From DATIKM01 sp035477595 (GTDB lineage: Bacteria > Armatimonadota > Chthonomonadetes > Chthonomonadales > CAJBBX01), in the NCBI GenBank assembly GCA_035477595.1, contig DATIKM010000142.1:1-64000 (forward strand): 64,000 nt of DNA, written 5' to 3'. The first letter of the stretch is position 1. Each line of letters begins with the position of its first letter. The translations under genes and the position numbers were made by a program. Under the pieces are notes generated by a model. The model was not told the origin of the DNA and searched no databases. It saw only the letters and a program-made list of their open reading frames with translations. Shown here piece by piece: positions 1 through 9,285 of the stretch.

Positions 1-844
1 CGTCGGGGTCGCTGGTGAAGAGGCGGTGCTCCTCGACGCGCTCGGCCCAGGAGCCCGCGGTCGCTTTGACCTCCTCCGAGAGCGTGGAGGCATGGATGTA
101 GAGCTCCGTGACGCCCGGCCTCAGGCCGCGCAGGATGCGCAGCCAGAAGTCCTTCAGGGTCTCGCCCTGCCTCTGCTCATAGCCGTGGATGAGGTAGTCG
201 GGGAAGACCAGGCCCATTTCGGCGGCCCTTGCGCGAATGCCCCCCTGCCCGAAGCGCTCGTAGAGCTCCTGCGACGCCATGCGCAGGGGCAGGTTGAACT
301 CCTTCGCGAGCTCCAGGTAGGCCGCGTGGAAGCGCGGGTCAAGCTGCATCGCGCCCATGTGGGAGTCCACATGGGTCACGTCGATGCCCGCCGCGATGGC
401 CCGGCGCACCTGAGCGCGCGCCTCGATCAGCGCCTGCTCGGGCGTCGCGTGCCTGTGGACCTCCTGCACGGACCGCCACATGTACCCTTCGGGGTCCACT
501 AGGCCCGGCACTTCGGCGCGCGGGGACACGGGACCCCATCGGTAGCGCTCCCATTCCGACGTGTGGGTGATGTGGACTCCGAAGTCGAGGTCCGGGTTCT
601 CGCGCGCGATCCGCGCCATGTAGGGGAACCACGGGCAAGGCACCATGACGGTGGCCGAGGTCATCAAGCCATTGCGCATCGAGTCGAAGGTGGCGACCGT
701 GGCGGAGTGGTTCATGCCCGCGTCGTCGCCGTTTATGATGAGCAGGCGGTCAGTCGCCCTGTAGCCGAGCCGCTCGGCGAGCGAGGGCGACTGCCCAGCC
801 GCCGGAACCGAGAGCAGTATGCCGGCAACGATCACGGTCAGCAC
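1..844 (-). CDS. ChbG/YdjC-family carbohydrate deacetylase, 3' end beyond window
   Basis: About 281 residues are visible; the C-terminus lies left of base 1. A GTG start at 844 sits behind a GGGAGGAAGAGG ribosome site and opens a hydrophobic signal-like N-terminus. The mature part then shows the YdjC/ChbG hallmarks: NGDDAGMNHS near the start (metal-binding Asp pair), MVPCPW, GVHITHTSEWERYRWGPV, and HVDSHMG, which supplies metal-binding histidines. The family removes acetyl groups from N-acetylated sugars such as chitooligosaccharides; the exact substrate cannot be read here. It lies 25 bases downstream of an oxidoreductase on the same strand and is probably the last visible gene of that operon. 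The signal-like start suggests export, whereas E. coli ChbG is cytosolic. Family call firm, substrate unknown. Confidence 0.85.
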   Translation of the reverse strand, partial: MLTVIVAGILLSVPAAGQSPSLAERLGYRATDRLLIINGDDAGMNHSATVATFDSMRNGLMTSATVMVPCPWFPYMARIARENPDLDFGVHITHTSEWERYRWGPVSPRAEVPGLVDPEGYMWRSVQEVHRHATPEQALIEARAQVRRAIAAGIDVTHVDSHMGAMQLDPRFHAAYLELAKEFNLPLRMASQELYERFGQGGIRARAAEMGLVFPDYLIHGYEQRQGETLKDFWLRILRGLRPGVTELYIHASTLSEEVKATAGSWAERVEEHRLFTSDPD

Positions 845-869
845 TTCCTCTTCCTCCCTGGCATTGGCC

Positions 870-1838
870 TCATACGGGCTCGGGTTGACCGGTCTCCGCT
901 GACCGCCGCACCGCATCCATCGCGCGCGCCTGGAGTACGGCGTCCTCGATTCCGAACCGCGCGGGCTCCTCATTCCTTACGCAACGCGAGAAGTGCTCGA
1001 ACTCCTGCACATACTGGTTGCATGCGCCAAACCCATGCGTATCGCCGTTCACCACGATGTGGGCCTGCTCGGGCGGCAGCCACGCCGCAGGAATCTGGAT
1101 CACACCGCTCTCTCCGCATACCTCCAGGTCGGCCCTGTAGGGCAGGCGGAACCCGCAGTCGAAGAGCCCGTCCCCCTCTGGGAACTCAAGGACGCCGGCG
1201 ACTGCCATATCGACGCGGTACTCGGGGTCGAACACGGCGCGCGCATAGGCGCGCACGGGCTCAGCGCCGAGATAGAACCGCGCCGCGCTGACCGGGTAGC
1301 AGCCAATGTCCAACAGGCTGCCGCCCCCCAGCGAGGGGGCAAGCCGGATGTTGCGCTCCCGCGCGATGGTGAAGGTAAACGCCGCACGCACCAGCCGCAC
1401 CGCACCGATCGCGCCCTCGCGAATGCGGCGCAGTGCGAGGTCGTGCTGCGGATGGAAGCGCCACATGAACGCCTCCATGACCTGGACGCCGCGCCGCGCC
1501 GCCGCGTCCGCAACCCTCACCGCCTCGGAGCGCGTCATCGCGAAGGGCTTCTCGCACAGCACGTGCTTGCCGGCCTCGATGGCGCGCACGGACCAGGCTG
1601 CATGGAGGCTGTTCGGGAGCGGGATGTAGACCGCGTCGACGCCTGGGTCCGCGAGGAGGTCTTCGTACGCACCATAGGCGCGCCGGGCGGAGAAGCGATC
1701 CGCCAGCTCGCGCGCCCGCGTTGCGTCGCGGCTGGCGACAGCGTGGAGGCGTGCCCCCCGGGCGGCCGAGAGCGCCGGCAGGGCGACCCCGCGGGCGAAG
1801 CTGGAGCAGCCCAGAACGCCCCACTGAACGCGCGTCAC
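870..1838 (-). CDS. Gfo/Idh/MocA-family NAD(P)-dependent oxidoreductase
   Basis: 322 residues starting from GTG behind AGGAGG. The N-terminal Rossmann fold carries WGVLGCSSFARG, and the family signature CEKPFAMT follows the dinucleotide domain; the C-terminal alpha/beta domain begins around residue 125. There is no Tat or Sec signal, so it should be cytosolic. Such enzymes oxidise or reduce sugar hydroxyls, often at C1 or C3. It sits between a small CPFCG protein and a YdjC deacetylase and downstream of a GMP-PMM fusion, which points to sugar or glycan metabolism, but the substrate is not deducible. A second, Tat-exported member of the family lies at 30848-32161. Confidence 0.9.
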   Translation of the reverse strand: MTRVQWGVLGCSSFARGVALPALSAARGARLHAVASRDATRARELADRFSARRAYGAYEDLLADPGVDAVYIPLPNSLHAAWSVRAIEAGKHVLCEKPFAMTRSEAVRVADAAARRGVQVMEAFMWRFHPQHDLALRRIREGAIGAVRLVRAAFTFTIARERNIRLAPSLGGGSLLDIGCYPVSAARFYLGAEPVRAYARAVFDPEYRVDMAVAGVLEFPEGDGLFDCGFRLPYRADLEVCGESGVIQIPAAWLPPEQAHIVVNGDTHGFGACNQYVQEFEHFSRCVRNEEPARFGIEDAVLQARAMDAVRRSAETGQPEPV

Positions 1839-1880
1839 CGGCAGATCCTCCTGCGCGTCACCGCCCGAAGTCCGCCGGCG

Positions 1881-2150
1881 TCACTGCGGAGCAGCGCGCT
1901 GGTCCTCGGCGACCTCGTCCAGCTCCGTGCGCTGGTCGCCGCAGAACGGGCAGTAGTTGATGATCAGGCCTGACGCGCCGTCCGCAGAGGTGATCACCTC
2001 GGAGTACACGCCTGGCGCCGTCTCGACCACCGTCACCCCGCCGAACTCGATCGCCTCGTAGAGCGCATCGCAGCAGACCTCGATGTCGACTTCCTGCTCC
2101 TGCTCCTGCTTCTCCTCGTCGGCTCGCCTGGAGCGCCTACCTGGCGTCAC
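1881..2150 (-). CDS. small CC...CPFCG protein, function unknown
   Basis: An 89-residue protein not recognised by family. The GTG start at 2150 is chosen because it overlaps the last codons of the upstream GMP-PMM gene by 14 bases, suggesting translational coupling. A longer reading exists upstream but becomes Arg/Ser/Pro-rich shadow sequence. A charged EEKQEQEQE stretch precedes VCCDALYEAIEFGG, and INYCPFCG lies near the C-terminus. The CC and CxxC pairs could bind one zinc ion. It is probably cytosolic. Several small CxxC proteins are scattered through this window. Confidence 0.6.
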   Translation of the reverse strand: MTPGRRSRRADEEKQEQEQEVDIEVCCDALYEAIEFGGVTVVETAPGVYSEVITSADGASGLIINYCPFCGDQRTELDEVAEDQRAAPQ

Positions 2151-4653
2151 GAAGCGCCTCGATTCTTCTGACGTACGTGGCGGTGAGCGTCGTGGCCTTC
2201 TCCATCGTCTCGTGCTCGGCGTACACGTGGAAGTAGGGGTCGGCGGCATCGGGTAGCACCAGCGCCCATCCCGGATCCGTGCGGATGCGGACGCCATCGA
2301 CCATGTCTTCCTCGCCAATATCGCCTGCCTCGGCGGTGATCTCGCGCATCACCCGCCCCTTGTCCTCCCATGGGCAGCGCACCGTGGCGCGCGCGAGGTG
2401 GATCGGCGGTATCTCGTCAACGAGCTCGCGCACGGTCAGTCCGGTGGTGGAGAGCATCTCGAGCAGTTTGCCAAACGCGAACATGGAGTCGAACGCCGGC
2501 TGGAACTCGCTGAAGCAGAAGCCGCCCTCCAGGTCGCCGGCGAAGTCTGCGGGCGGGGTCTTCTTGTCCGCGGCGGCGGCGCTGGCCATGAGCGAGCGCA
2601 CATCGGTCTTGGTGCGATGGACGACGCCCCCGTGGAGCCCGACGATCTGCTCCATCCGGGCAGGCGCAGTGACCGGTACGGCGACGCGGGCGCGTGAACG
2701 CGTCCGGGCGACGAGCACCGCGTAGAGCGTCAGCAGGTCCGCGCCCATGACGATGCGGCCGGCCTCGTCAACGAGCGTCAGGCGCTCTCCGTCGTTCTCG
2801 AACATGACACCGAGGTCGGCCCTGAGCGTCTGAACGATTTGTGCGAGGTTGGGGTGGAGCTGGGCGCGCTCGTCCAGGCTGCGCGGCGCCTTGCTGGGGT
2901 CGACGTAGGCGTTCAGCGCCACGACGTCGCAGCCGAGGCGGCCGAGTGCCGCCGGGAAGATGCTCGCGACGCGGCCGTAGGTGAAGTCGGCGACCACCTT
3001 GAAGCGCCGGGCCACGATGGGCGCGGGGTCGATGTGGCGCGCGTAGTCCTCGTGGTACTGCTCTATGCTGCGCGAGGCGAAGTCCAGGTGGCCGATCTGC
3101 TCGATGTCGGCGCGGCCGAAGTCCTCGCGGAAGAACATCGTCTCGACTTTGCGCTCTGCCGCCTTGGAGAGGTACACGCCGTCCTTATCGAGGAACTCGA
3201 TGAGCAGGAGGCGCGGGCTGCTGGGAGCCACGCGCACGTAGATGCCACCGGCAGCCTCGGACCCGCGCAGGGTGTGGCGCATGATGGGCAGCGGCATCGA
3301 GCGCATGTCGAGCACGTCGCACCCCACGGACATGAGGCCTGAGATGATGGCGCGCTTAATCATGCGGGCCGGCAGTCCGGGGTCGCGGGCGGTGATCACG
3401 GTGGCGCCGCGCTTGAGGAACGCTCCGTAGCAGGCGCCCAGCTTCGTGGCGAAGTCCGGCGTGATCTCGATGTTCGCGATGCCGCTGACGCCCAGGTTGC
3501 GGAAGAGGGATCCCAGCCACTTCTGGCCCCATATGAGGCTCATGGTGACAGTGGAGCCGGCCTCGATGATCTTGTCGGGCCAGAGCTTGATCTGTGTGCG
3601 GATCGTGCTCTCGCGCTCGATGCGGCAGCCTTCGCCGACTATCGCCCCTTCCTGTATGGTGCAGTCTTCCTGCATCGCGACCTTGGAGCACACCGTGCAA
3701 CTCGTCAGCACGCAGTTCGCGCCCACGTAGACGTTGTCCCAGAGCACGCTGCGGTGGACGACGGCGCCCTCGTCGATGATGCAGTTGTCACCGATGACGC
3801 TGTAGGGCCCGATCCGCGCACCGGCCTTAACGCGCACGCCGCGGCCGAGCACCGTGGGCGGCGAGATCTCGGCGTCGGGAGCGATCTTGCAGCCGTCGCC
3901 GACCCACACCTGGTTGCGCTCCTGACCGCCGATCGCGATGTTGGTGCGCCCGTCGAGCACGGTGTACTGGGCTTCGCGGTACTGGTTGAGGTTCCCCACG
4001 TCGCACCAGTAGTCTGGCATGACGTAGCCGTAGAGGGGCCGGTCGTCCATCAGAAGCCGCGGGAAGATGTCCTGGCTCCAGTCGTAGTTGCCCCCCGCGA
4101 CCATGTAGTCGAAGACGGCGGGCTCCAGGATGTACATGCCGGTGTTCACGGTGTCCGAGAACACCTCGCCCCAGCTCGGCTTCTCCAGAAAGCGGCGGAT
4201 GCGCCCCTCTTCGTCCGTGATCACCACGCCGAACTCCAGAGGGTTGGGCACGTGCGAGAGCACGATGGTGGCGAGCGAGTCTCTGGTGCAGTGGAAGTCG
4301 ATGGCCCGGGTCAGATCAAGGTCCGTGAGCGCGTCACCCGAGACGATCACGAACGTGTCGTCGCGGAGCAGGTGCTCGGCCTTCTTCACGCTGCCAGCGG
4401 TGCCGAGCGGCGTGTCTTCCACGGAGTAGTGGAGCTTGACACCCCAGTCGGAGCCGTCGCCGAAGTATCCCTCGATCTCGTCGGCGAGGTAGTGCAGCGT
4501 CACCACGATCTCCGTGATTCCGTGCTGCTTCAGGAGCACGATGATGTGCTCCATGATCGGCTTGTTGAGGACAGGCGCCAGCGGCTTGGGCCGGTGCGCC
4601 GTCAACGGCCTGAGCCGTGTACCCTCGCCGCCCGCCATAACGACCGCTTTCAT
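2137..4653 (-). CDS. mannose-1-phosphate guanylyltransferase / phosphomannomutase-like fusion
   Basis: 838 residues, with an ATG behind GGAGG. Residues 1-235 form a nucleotidyltransferase, with MAGGEGTRLRPLT at the nucleotide loop, KPLAPVLNKPI and GDALTDLDL for metal binding. Residues about 250-375 are left-handed beta-helix hexapeptide repeats. Residues about 385-838 resemble alpha-D-phosphohexomutase. The N-terminal half should make GDP-mannose (or another NDP-sugar) from the sugar 1-phosphate. In the mutase half the usual catalytic Ser-His-Asn-Pro loop is replaced around residues 467-480 by AAGGIYVRVAPSSP, so mutase activity is doubtful. This replacement is, as far as I recall, shared by many such fusions. 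The gene starts 13 bases after a small membrane protein and leads an operon toward the left edge. Confidence 0.88.
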   Translation of the reverse strand: MKAVVMAGGEGTRLRPLTAHRPKPLAPVLNKPIMEHIIVLLKQHGITEIVVTLHYLADEIEGYFGDGSDWGVKLHYSVEDTPLGTAGSVKKAEHLLRDDTFVIVSGDALTDLDLTRAIDFHCTRDSLATIVLSHVPNPLEFGVVITDEEGRIRRFLEKPSWGEVFSDTVNTGMYILEPAVFDYMVAGGNYDWSQDIFPRLLMDDRPLYGYVMPDYWCDVGNLNQYREAQYTVLDGRTNIAIGGQERNQVWVGDGCKIAPDAEISPPTVLGRGVRVKAGARIGPYSVIGDNCIIDEGAVVHRSVLWDNVYVGANCVLTSCTVCSKVAMQEDCTIQEGAIVGEGCRIERESTIRTQIKLWPDKIIEAGSTVTMSLIWGQKWLGSLFRNLGVSGIANIEITPDFATKLGACYGAFLKRGATVITARDPGLPARMIKRAIISGLMSVGCDVLDMRSMPLPIMRHTLRGSEAAGGIYVRVAPSSPRLLLIEFLDKDGVYLSKAAERKVETMFFREDFGRADIEQIGHLDFASRSIEQYHEDYARHIDPAPIVARRFKVVADFTYGRVASIFPAALGRLGCDVVALNAYVDPSKAPRSLDERAQLHPNLAQIVQTLRADLGVMFENDGERLTLVDEAGRIVMGADLLTLYAVLVARTRSRARVAVPVTAPARMEQIVGLHGGVVHRTKTDVRSLMASAAAADKKTPPADFAGDLEGGFCFSEFQPAFDSMFAFGKLLEMLSTTGLTVRELVDEIPPIHLARATVRCPWEDKGRVMREITAEAGDIGEEDMVDGVRIRTDPGWALVLPDAADPYFHVYAEHETMEKATTLTATYVRRIEALRDAR

Positions 4654-4666
4654 CGGTGGGCCTCCA

Positions 4667-5086
4667 CTAACGGTAGCGCGCGTACGCTCCGGCGATCATC
4701 AGGATCCCGGAGAGGGCGCCGAGGATAACGCCTAGATGAGGACCGACGTGCACGAGGGCAACGACCAGTGCCACGACGCCGAGCGCGGTCTGGATTGCCA
4801 GATACGCCCGCCTTTGGGCAGACGTCGGCTCCCAGAGCAGGAGTGTGCCGCACACCACGGCGCAGGCGAGCACGATCCACCCCGCGCGAAGCCAGCCGAT
4901 CCGGACATCGAAGCCGATGACCGTCATGGTGAGGCGGCTGACGAAGACCGCGGGGAGCGGGGTAGGGAGCGCCGACTCCGGCTGACGGACCTCCCATGGC
5001 AGAGCCCCGCTTGCCACCGCCATGCCCATGGCGGCAAGCGTAGCGGCCTCCCCCAAGCTGAAGAGCTTCCGGCCTTGGCGAACCAT
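4667..5086 (-). CDS. small integral membrane protein, function unknown
   Basis: A 139-residue protein with three to four predicted hydrophobic helices: about residues 12-30, a segment near FVSRLTMTVIGF, one around WIVLACAVVCGTLLLW, and a C-terminal pair around VVALVVALVHVG and VILGALSGILMIAG. Basic residues at the start (MVRQGRKLF) suggest the N-terminus faces the cytoplasm. No catalytic motif or known family was recognised. It ends 13 bases before the GMP-PMM fusion on the same strand, so it may be the first gene of that operon. The 238 bases upstream hold no gene I can support. Confidence 0.6.
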   Translation of the reverse strand: MVRQGRKLFSLGEAATLAAMGMAVASGALPWEVRQPESALPTPLPAVFVSRLTMTVIGFDVRIGWLRAGWIVLACAVVCGTLLLWEPTSAQRRAYLAIQTALGVVALVVALVHVGPHLGVILGALSGILMIAGAYARYR

Positions 5087-5324
5087 GCGCTGGCTACCTG
5101 TCCGCAGTCACACCGCAAGCCGGCGGCCCGTGCAATCTGCGAGGGGGTCTCCCACGGGAGCGGGGCGTTCCGTGGAGACAGGCGCCGACCGATGCGCGAC
5201 GCAACGGGAGCGGCGGAGTGCTGCCACCTCTGTTCGGCAGATGGCGTCCCTTTTCCTTCCGTGTACGGCCAGTTCCCGCGTTCCCGCGCCGCCGCCGCGC
5301 GACGGGAGTGCGCGGCGGCGGAAT

Positions 5325-6239
5325 CTAACGGCGCGCCATGTGGCGGAGCACGAACCACGTGTTCGCGGGCCGCTCCGCCATGCGCCTCATGAAGTAGCCG
5401 TACCACTCCGTACCGAACGGCGTGTAGATGCGCATGCGCCGTCCCTCCGCCACGAGCCTGTCTTGCAGGTCGCGCCGGATGCCGTAGAGCATCTGGAACT
5501 CCCACCGGTCGCGCGATGACCCTATGCGGTCTGCATAGCGCGACGCGTGCTCGATGAGCCGCTCGTCGTGTGTGGCGATGGCCGGCTGGAACCCGTCGTC
5601 GAGGAGCCTCTCCGCGAGCGTGGCGAAGCTCCGCCGCACGTCGCGCATGCGCTGGTGGGCTACAGATGCGGGTTCGCGGTAGGCGCCCTTCACCAGGCGG
5701 ACCGACGCGCCCCTGGCATTCAACATGCGCACATCCCCGGAAGAACGGTAGAGGTACGACTGGATTACCGCGCCGACGTTCGGGTGCCGTTCGCGCACGC
5801 GCGCGTAGGTTCGCAGCGTGCGCTCCGTGTAGGTGGAGCCCTCCATGTCGACGCGCACCAGCAGGCGGGAGTCCGTAGCGGCCGCGACGATGTCCGAGAG
5901 GTGTGCCTCCGCCACGTTGTCGCCGAGGTCCAGACCGAGCTGAGTGAGCTTCAACGAGAGGTAGGCATCGAGGCCGGCCTCGGCGGTGCGACTGACCAGA
6001 CCGCGGTACGCTGCGGCCGCCGAGCGGGCCTCGTCCGCCGAGCGCGCGTTCTCGCCAAGATAGTCAAGCGCCACCGACATGCCGCACCGGTTCAGCTCGC
6101 GGACCCTGGGCAAGGCCTCGTCGAAGCTGTCGCCCGCGATGAAGCGCTGAACCAGCGGGCGCAGGATGGGGCTCCCGCGCACGAGCCGCTCGACGCTCCG
6201 GCAGTCGGCCATCCTCAGCATCAGATCGCGCACTGCCAC
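5325..6239 (-). CDS. proline dehydrogenase (PutB-type, monofunctional)
   Basis: 304 residues from a GTG at 6239 preceded by GGAG; a longer upstream reading is Arg/Pro-rich and has no family match. PRODH motifs appear in order: a helical N-terminus, LVRVDMEGSTYTERTL (FAD and substrate site), VKGAYREP (catalytic Lys region), ATHDERLI, FQMLYGIRRDL, and a C-terminal YTPFGTEWYGYFMRRMAERP containing the paired arginines that bind proline carboxylate. The enzyme is flavin-dependent and oxidises proline to pyrroline-5-carboxylate. No P5C dehydrogenase is present in this window. It stands alone between unrelated genes on the minus strand. Confidence 0.9.
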   Translation of the reverse strand: MAVRDLMLRMADCRSVERLVRGSPILRPLVQRFIAGDSFDEALPRVRELNRCGMSVALDYLGENARSADEARSAAAAYRGLVSRTAEAGLDAYLSLKLTQLGLDLGDNVAEAHLSDIVAAATDSRLLVRVDMEGSTYTERTLRTYARVRERHPNVGAVIQSYLYRSSGDVRMLNARGASVRLVKGAYREPASVAHQRMRDVRRSFATLAERLLDDGFQPAIATHDERLIEHASRYADRIGSSRDRWEFQMLYGIRRDLQDRLVAEGRRMRIYTPFGTEWYGYFMRRMAERPANTWFVLRHMARR

Positions 6240-6491
6240 GGTGTCCCGCTCCAAGCCTGCCGGCCCTCTGTCACGCCGCCGGAGCCTGCGTGAAGATACC
6301 TGTGACGCGCGCGGGGCGTCAACGGTTGCCGGAGACAGCGAGCGCGCCCATCGCCTCCCACAGGCAGGCATCCGCGCTGAGCCGCTCCACATTGGCATCG
6401 ACGGGCAGCGGCACGATCCTTAGAGCGAGCGCATGCGCTGCTGGAACCTGGCGCCTCGCGGCGCCCATGGCCCGTCCTCTGCGCGACGGCC

Positions 6492-9083
6492 TCACTGGGC
6501 GCGGATGCGCACGCGGTGGATCACCTGCCGTCCGCCCCAGCCGCCGAGGAAGCCCAGCCGGTTCACCGCGCGATCGGGCGCCGGGTCGTCGGCGCGGACG
6601 AGCGGCTTCCCATCGTAGAGCAGCCATAGCTCCCGGCCGCGGCGCGTGAACTGCATCGTGCGGCGGCCCGGCTCCACGCCGGCCTCGACTCCCGCCGCTT
6701 CGTCACCGAAGGTCCGGATGACCGAGCGCGCGTTGCCGAACCCGCCCACGAACGCCACGTAGTCGGTCATGTTGTCGGTGCGCTGGGCGTCCGCTGTCCA
6801 GGCGCCGATGTGCATGTCGCTTCCGGCCTCGAACTCGACCCAGATGTCGAACTCGCGCGCGCCGAACCCATCAAGCAAGAGGTAGTTCTCGCCGTCGTGG
6901 CCCTGGACGAAGCGGACGGCTCCATCCTGCTGCGCCCAGTTCCCCTGAACGAACCGCCACTCGGGGCCCATGGGCTGCGTCGCGAAGTCGAAGTCGCGCT
7001 GCGCGTCCGCGGCGGAGAGAGGCCCCGGCCCGCCCGTCAGCGGATCGGGCTTGCCAGCCGGTTCCAGCATCCGGCAGTAGACGAAGCGGAACGGCTCGTA
7101 GAGGTCGATGGGCTTGCCCCCGTCGACCGTTCCGTTGATGTACCAGCCGATCTCTCGGCCTGCGCCTGTCCAGAACCAGAGGCTCTCGCCGCGGTTGGGA
7201 ATCCGGAACTCCACGACCGCCGAGCCGTCGGGCGCGACGCTGGCCCTCCACGTGAGGCCCGGGCACCGGTTGCCGCTCGTGGGGCGCAGCTCCGGCGCCG
7301 CACCGGCCGCGCCAGCCGTCACGGTGAACGTGTAGACGGCGTCCGTCGAGAAGAAGCCCTGCCCCTCGCCATCGAGCGCCACATGGAGCCGCTCCCAGGG
7401 CCCGCGCGCCACGAGGCAGCCGTAGTACGCCTCCGCGTCGTAGCGCTGCTGGAAGGTAACGCGCGCGCCGTGCGCCTCGATTCGGCCCGCGAGCGGCACA
7501 TCTCGCCACTCGGTGGCGTCTCCGTCGATTACCGCCCGGCCGGGCCATACGAAGGGCGGGTACGGGTTGAGCGGGACCGGGTCGTCGCCGTCCGCCAGCC
7601 CGTCACCGTCGCTATCACGCGATCGCGGGTTCGGCCGAATGCGCGGATGCGGCGCTTTGAGCCAGGAGGAGGTGAGCGGAGCATAGGGCGCCCAGTGGCT
7701 CAGCGTCGCCTTGTCGTAGTCGTGCATGGCTCCATCGGTGCGTGCTGAGCGCGGCGATGAGCCGATGCGCCGCTCGTCCAGGGGCAGCCGTGGGTCGTTG
7801 TCTGGCACACCGTCGCCGTCGGCGTCTCGCACGCTGATCGTCTGCCCGAAGTGTAGGCGGAGCCACTGGAGCGGCGTGAGCATCCGGTCCGTGTACGCCA
7901 TTCCGTCGTAGTGCTCGCCATGCCGGAAGCTCGTGGACCAGGTCCACTCCTCCCAGCGCCCGTCCGCTCGCTTGACGCGGCGCCGCGGGAAGTAGTGGTT
8001 GAAGACCACGCGGTCGTCCTCACGGTTCGCGAGCGAGAAGGTCCCTAAGGACTCGATCTGATGGTGGAACTCGTGGGTGGCGAGCCACGCGGTGTCACCG
8101 CCTCCCAGGTACTGAGAGCGGCTCGGGACGCCGCGGTCCCAGTCGTCGATGCCCAGTGCGCCGCCGCCGCTGCCGTAGAACTCCCACTCCCGGCGCTGAG
8201 GAACCCACCGCCGCACGAAGGCCTGCTCGATCTGGCCAACGTAGAGCTCCGGCTCATGCACCGGCGGTTCGGCCACGCGCTCGATGTCGCGTGTGTCCAC
8301 GATGGTAAAGCGACCGCCGCCCGGCCCCTCGTAGTCGCTCCCTGCCCAGCTCCGGCAGACTGGCCAGCCTGCGTAGGCTCGGTCCACGTTGGCCGGCTCC
8401 TCGCCCCAACGCTGGCGCCGTGCGTCCACGTAGATGCGGAAGTCGTACCAGACGCGGAACCCGTTGTTGCCGAAGAAGAAGCGCGCCGAGTCGGCGTACT
8501 CCGCCTTGATGCGGCGCAGGTCGGCATCGCTCATGAGGGGCGGCGGAGGCGTCAGGGCGCCCGACGCGCCATGCGCTGAGGCGACGTTCAGCACGTTCGG
8601 CATCAGGAGCACCTTGACCGGGATGCGGATGACGGTCATGCGGCCGGCCGGCGCCAGGGTGCTGAAGCTGAACTCGCGACGCCAGGGCTTCGCCGCGCCC
8701 CATCGCGCCTCCGTCGGCGTCGGCTCGGCGCCGGGGTCATAGATGCGATAGGTGTAGCGAGTGGCCGGACGCAGCCCGCCGACGCGCAACACATGGTGTG
8801 AGCGAAGCCCCGCCGGCCCGTTCACCACGCGGACGTCGGCGCCGACCCAGGGGTTCCTGGGCCTGCCCGGCCTCGGGGTGTGCATCGGCATGTCGCCGAG
8901 CCGTACCTGAAGGCGCGTCGGGCTCGGCACGCGCGTGTGCCACTGCAGCGTCGCGGACGTACGCTCGAGCCGTGTCACCGGCCGCGCGGGGTCCACGAGG
9001 GGCCGCGTGTCGCCATGCGCCGCCGCGCGTTCGGCGAGCCCTGGACCGTGCAATAGAAGACAGGCCAGCCAGAGGGGGCGCAT
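6492..9083 (-). CDS. large secreted multidomain protein with FN3-like, HEFHH, TSP3-like and CBM9-like regions
   Basis: 863 residues. The ATG at 9083 follows GGAG and gives a clean signal peptide (MRPLWLACLLLHGPG). Regions in order: an FN3 or purple-acid-phosphatase-N-like beta domain (about 30-135); a central unrecognised domain holding ATHEFHHQIES, a possible HExxH zinc site; two calcium-loop stretches, DADGDGVPDNDP and DSDGDGLADGDDP, as in thrombospondin type 3 repeats; a CBM9/DOMON-like domain opening with VIDGDATEW; and a C-terminal LamG/DUF1080-like beta sandwich from about residue 690. It should be exported and could be a calcium-stabilised metallopeptidase or a glycan-binding protein. 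The third zinc ligand was not identified, so peptidase function is inference. Confidence 0.7.
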   Translation of the reverse strand: MRPLWLACLLLHGPGLAERAAAHGDTRPLVDPARPVTRLERTSATLQWHTRVPSPTRLQVRLGDMPMHTPRPGRPRNPWVGADVRVVNGPAGLRSHHVLRVGGLRPATRYTYRIYDPGAEPTPTEARWGAAKPWRREFSFSTLAPAGRMTVIRIPVKVLLMPNVLNVASAHGASGALTPPPPLMSDADLRRIKAEYADSARFFFGNNGFRVWYDFRIYVDARRQRWGEEPANVDRAYAGWPVCRSWAGSDYEGPGGGRFTIVDTRDIERVAEPPVHEPELYVGQIEQAFVRRWVPQRREWEFYGSGGGALGIDDWDRGVPSRSQYLGGGDTAWLATHEFHHQIESLGTFSLANREDDRVVFNHYFPRRRVKRADGRWEEWTWSTSFRHGEHYDGMAYTDRMLTPLQWLRLHFGQTISVRDADGDGVPDNDPRLPLDERRIGSSPRSARTDGAMHDYDKATLSHWAPYAPLTSSWLKAPHPRIRPNPRSRDSDGDGLADGDDPVPLNPYPPFVWPGRAVIDGDATEWRDVPLAGRIEAHGARVTFQQRYDAEAYYGCLVARGPWERLHVALDGEGQGFFSTDAVYTFTVTAGAAGAAPELRPTSGNRCPGLTWRASVAPDGSAVVEFRIPNRGESLWFWTGAGREIGWYINGTVDGGKPIDLYEPFRFVYCRMLEPAGKPDPLTGGPGPLSAADAQRDFDFATQPMGPEWRFVQGNWAQQDGAVRFVQGHDGENYLLLDGFGAREFDIWVEFEAGSDMHIGAWTADAQRTDNMTDYVAFVGGFGNARSVIRTFGDEAAGVEAGVEPGRRTMQFTRRGRELWLLYDGKPLVRADDPAPDRAVNRLGFLGGWGGRQVIHRVRIRAQ

Positions 9084-9285
9084 CCATGCTCTCCGTTCAC
9101 TGAGGTCGCGCTTCATTGGGCGCTGGGAGGCGGGAGTCCTCGTGCATGGTGACGCAGGATTCGCGGCCCGCCCGCCCGAACGACGCGTGTGAGCGGACGA
9201 ACCTCGGACCACGCGCGCGCGTCGTGTGGCTTGGTGGCCACGCGCCAGCGCGGGCCGCGCCGATAGGACTGCCTTGGAGGAAAAC

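Noticed and set aside
339..638. Minus-strand reading beginning MPVVPLHGAD
   Set aside because: Lies in a different frame within the YdjC/ChbG gene, whose own frame carries all family motifs.
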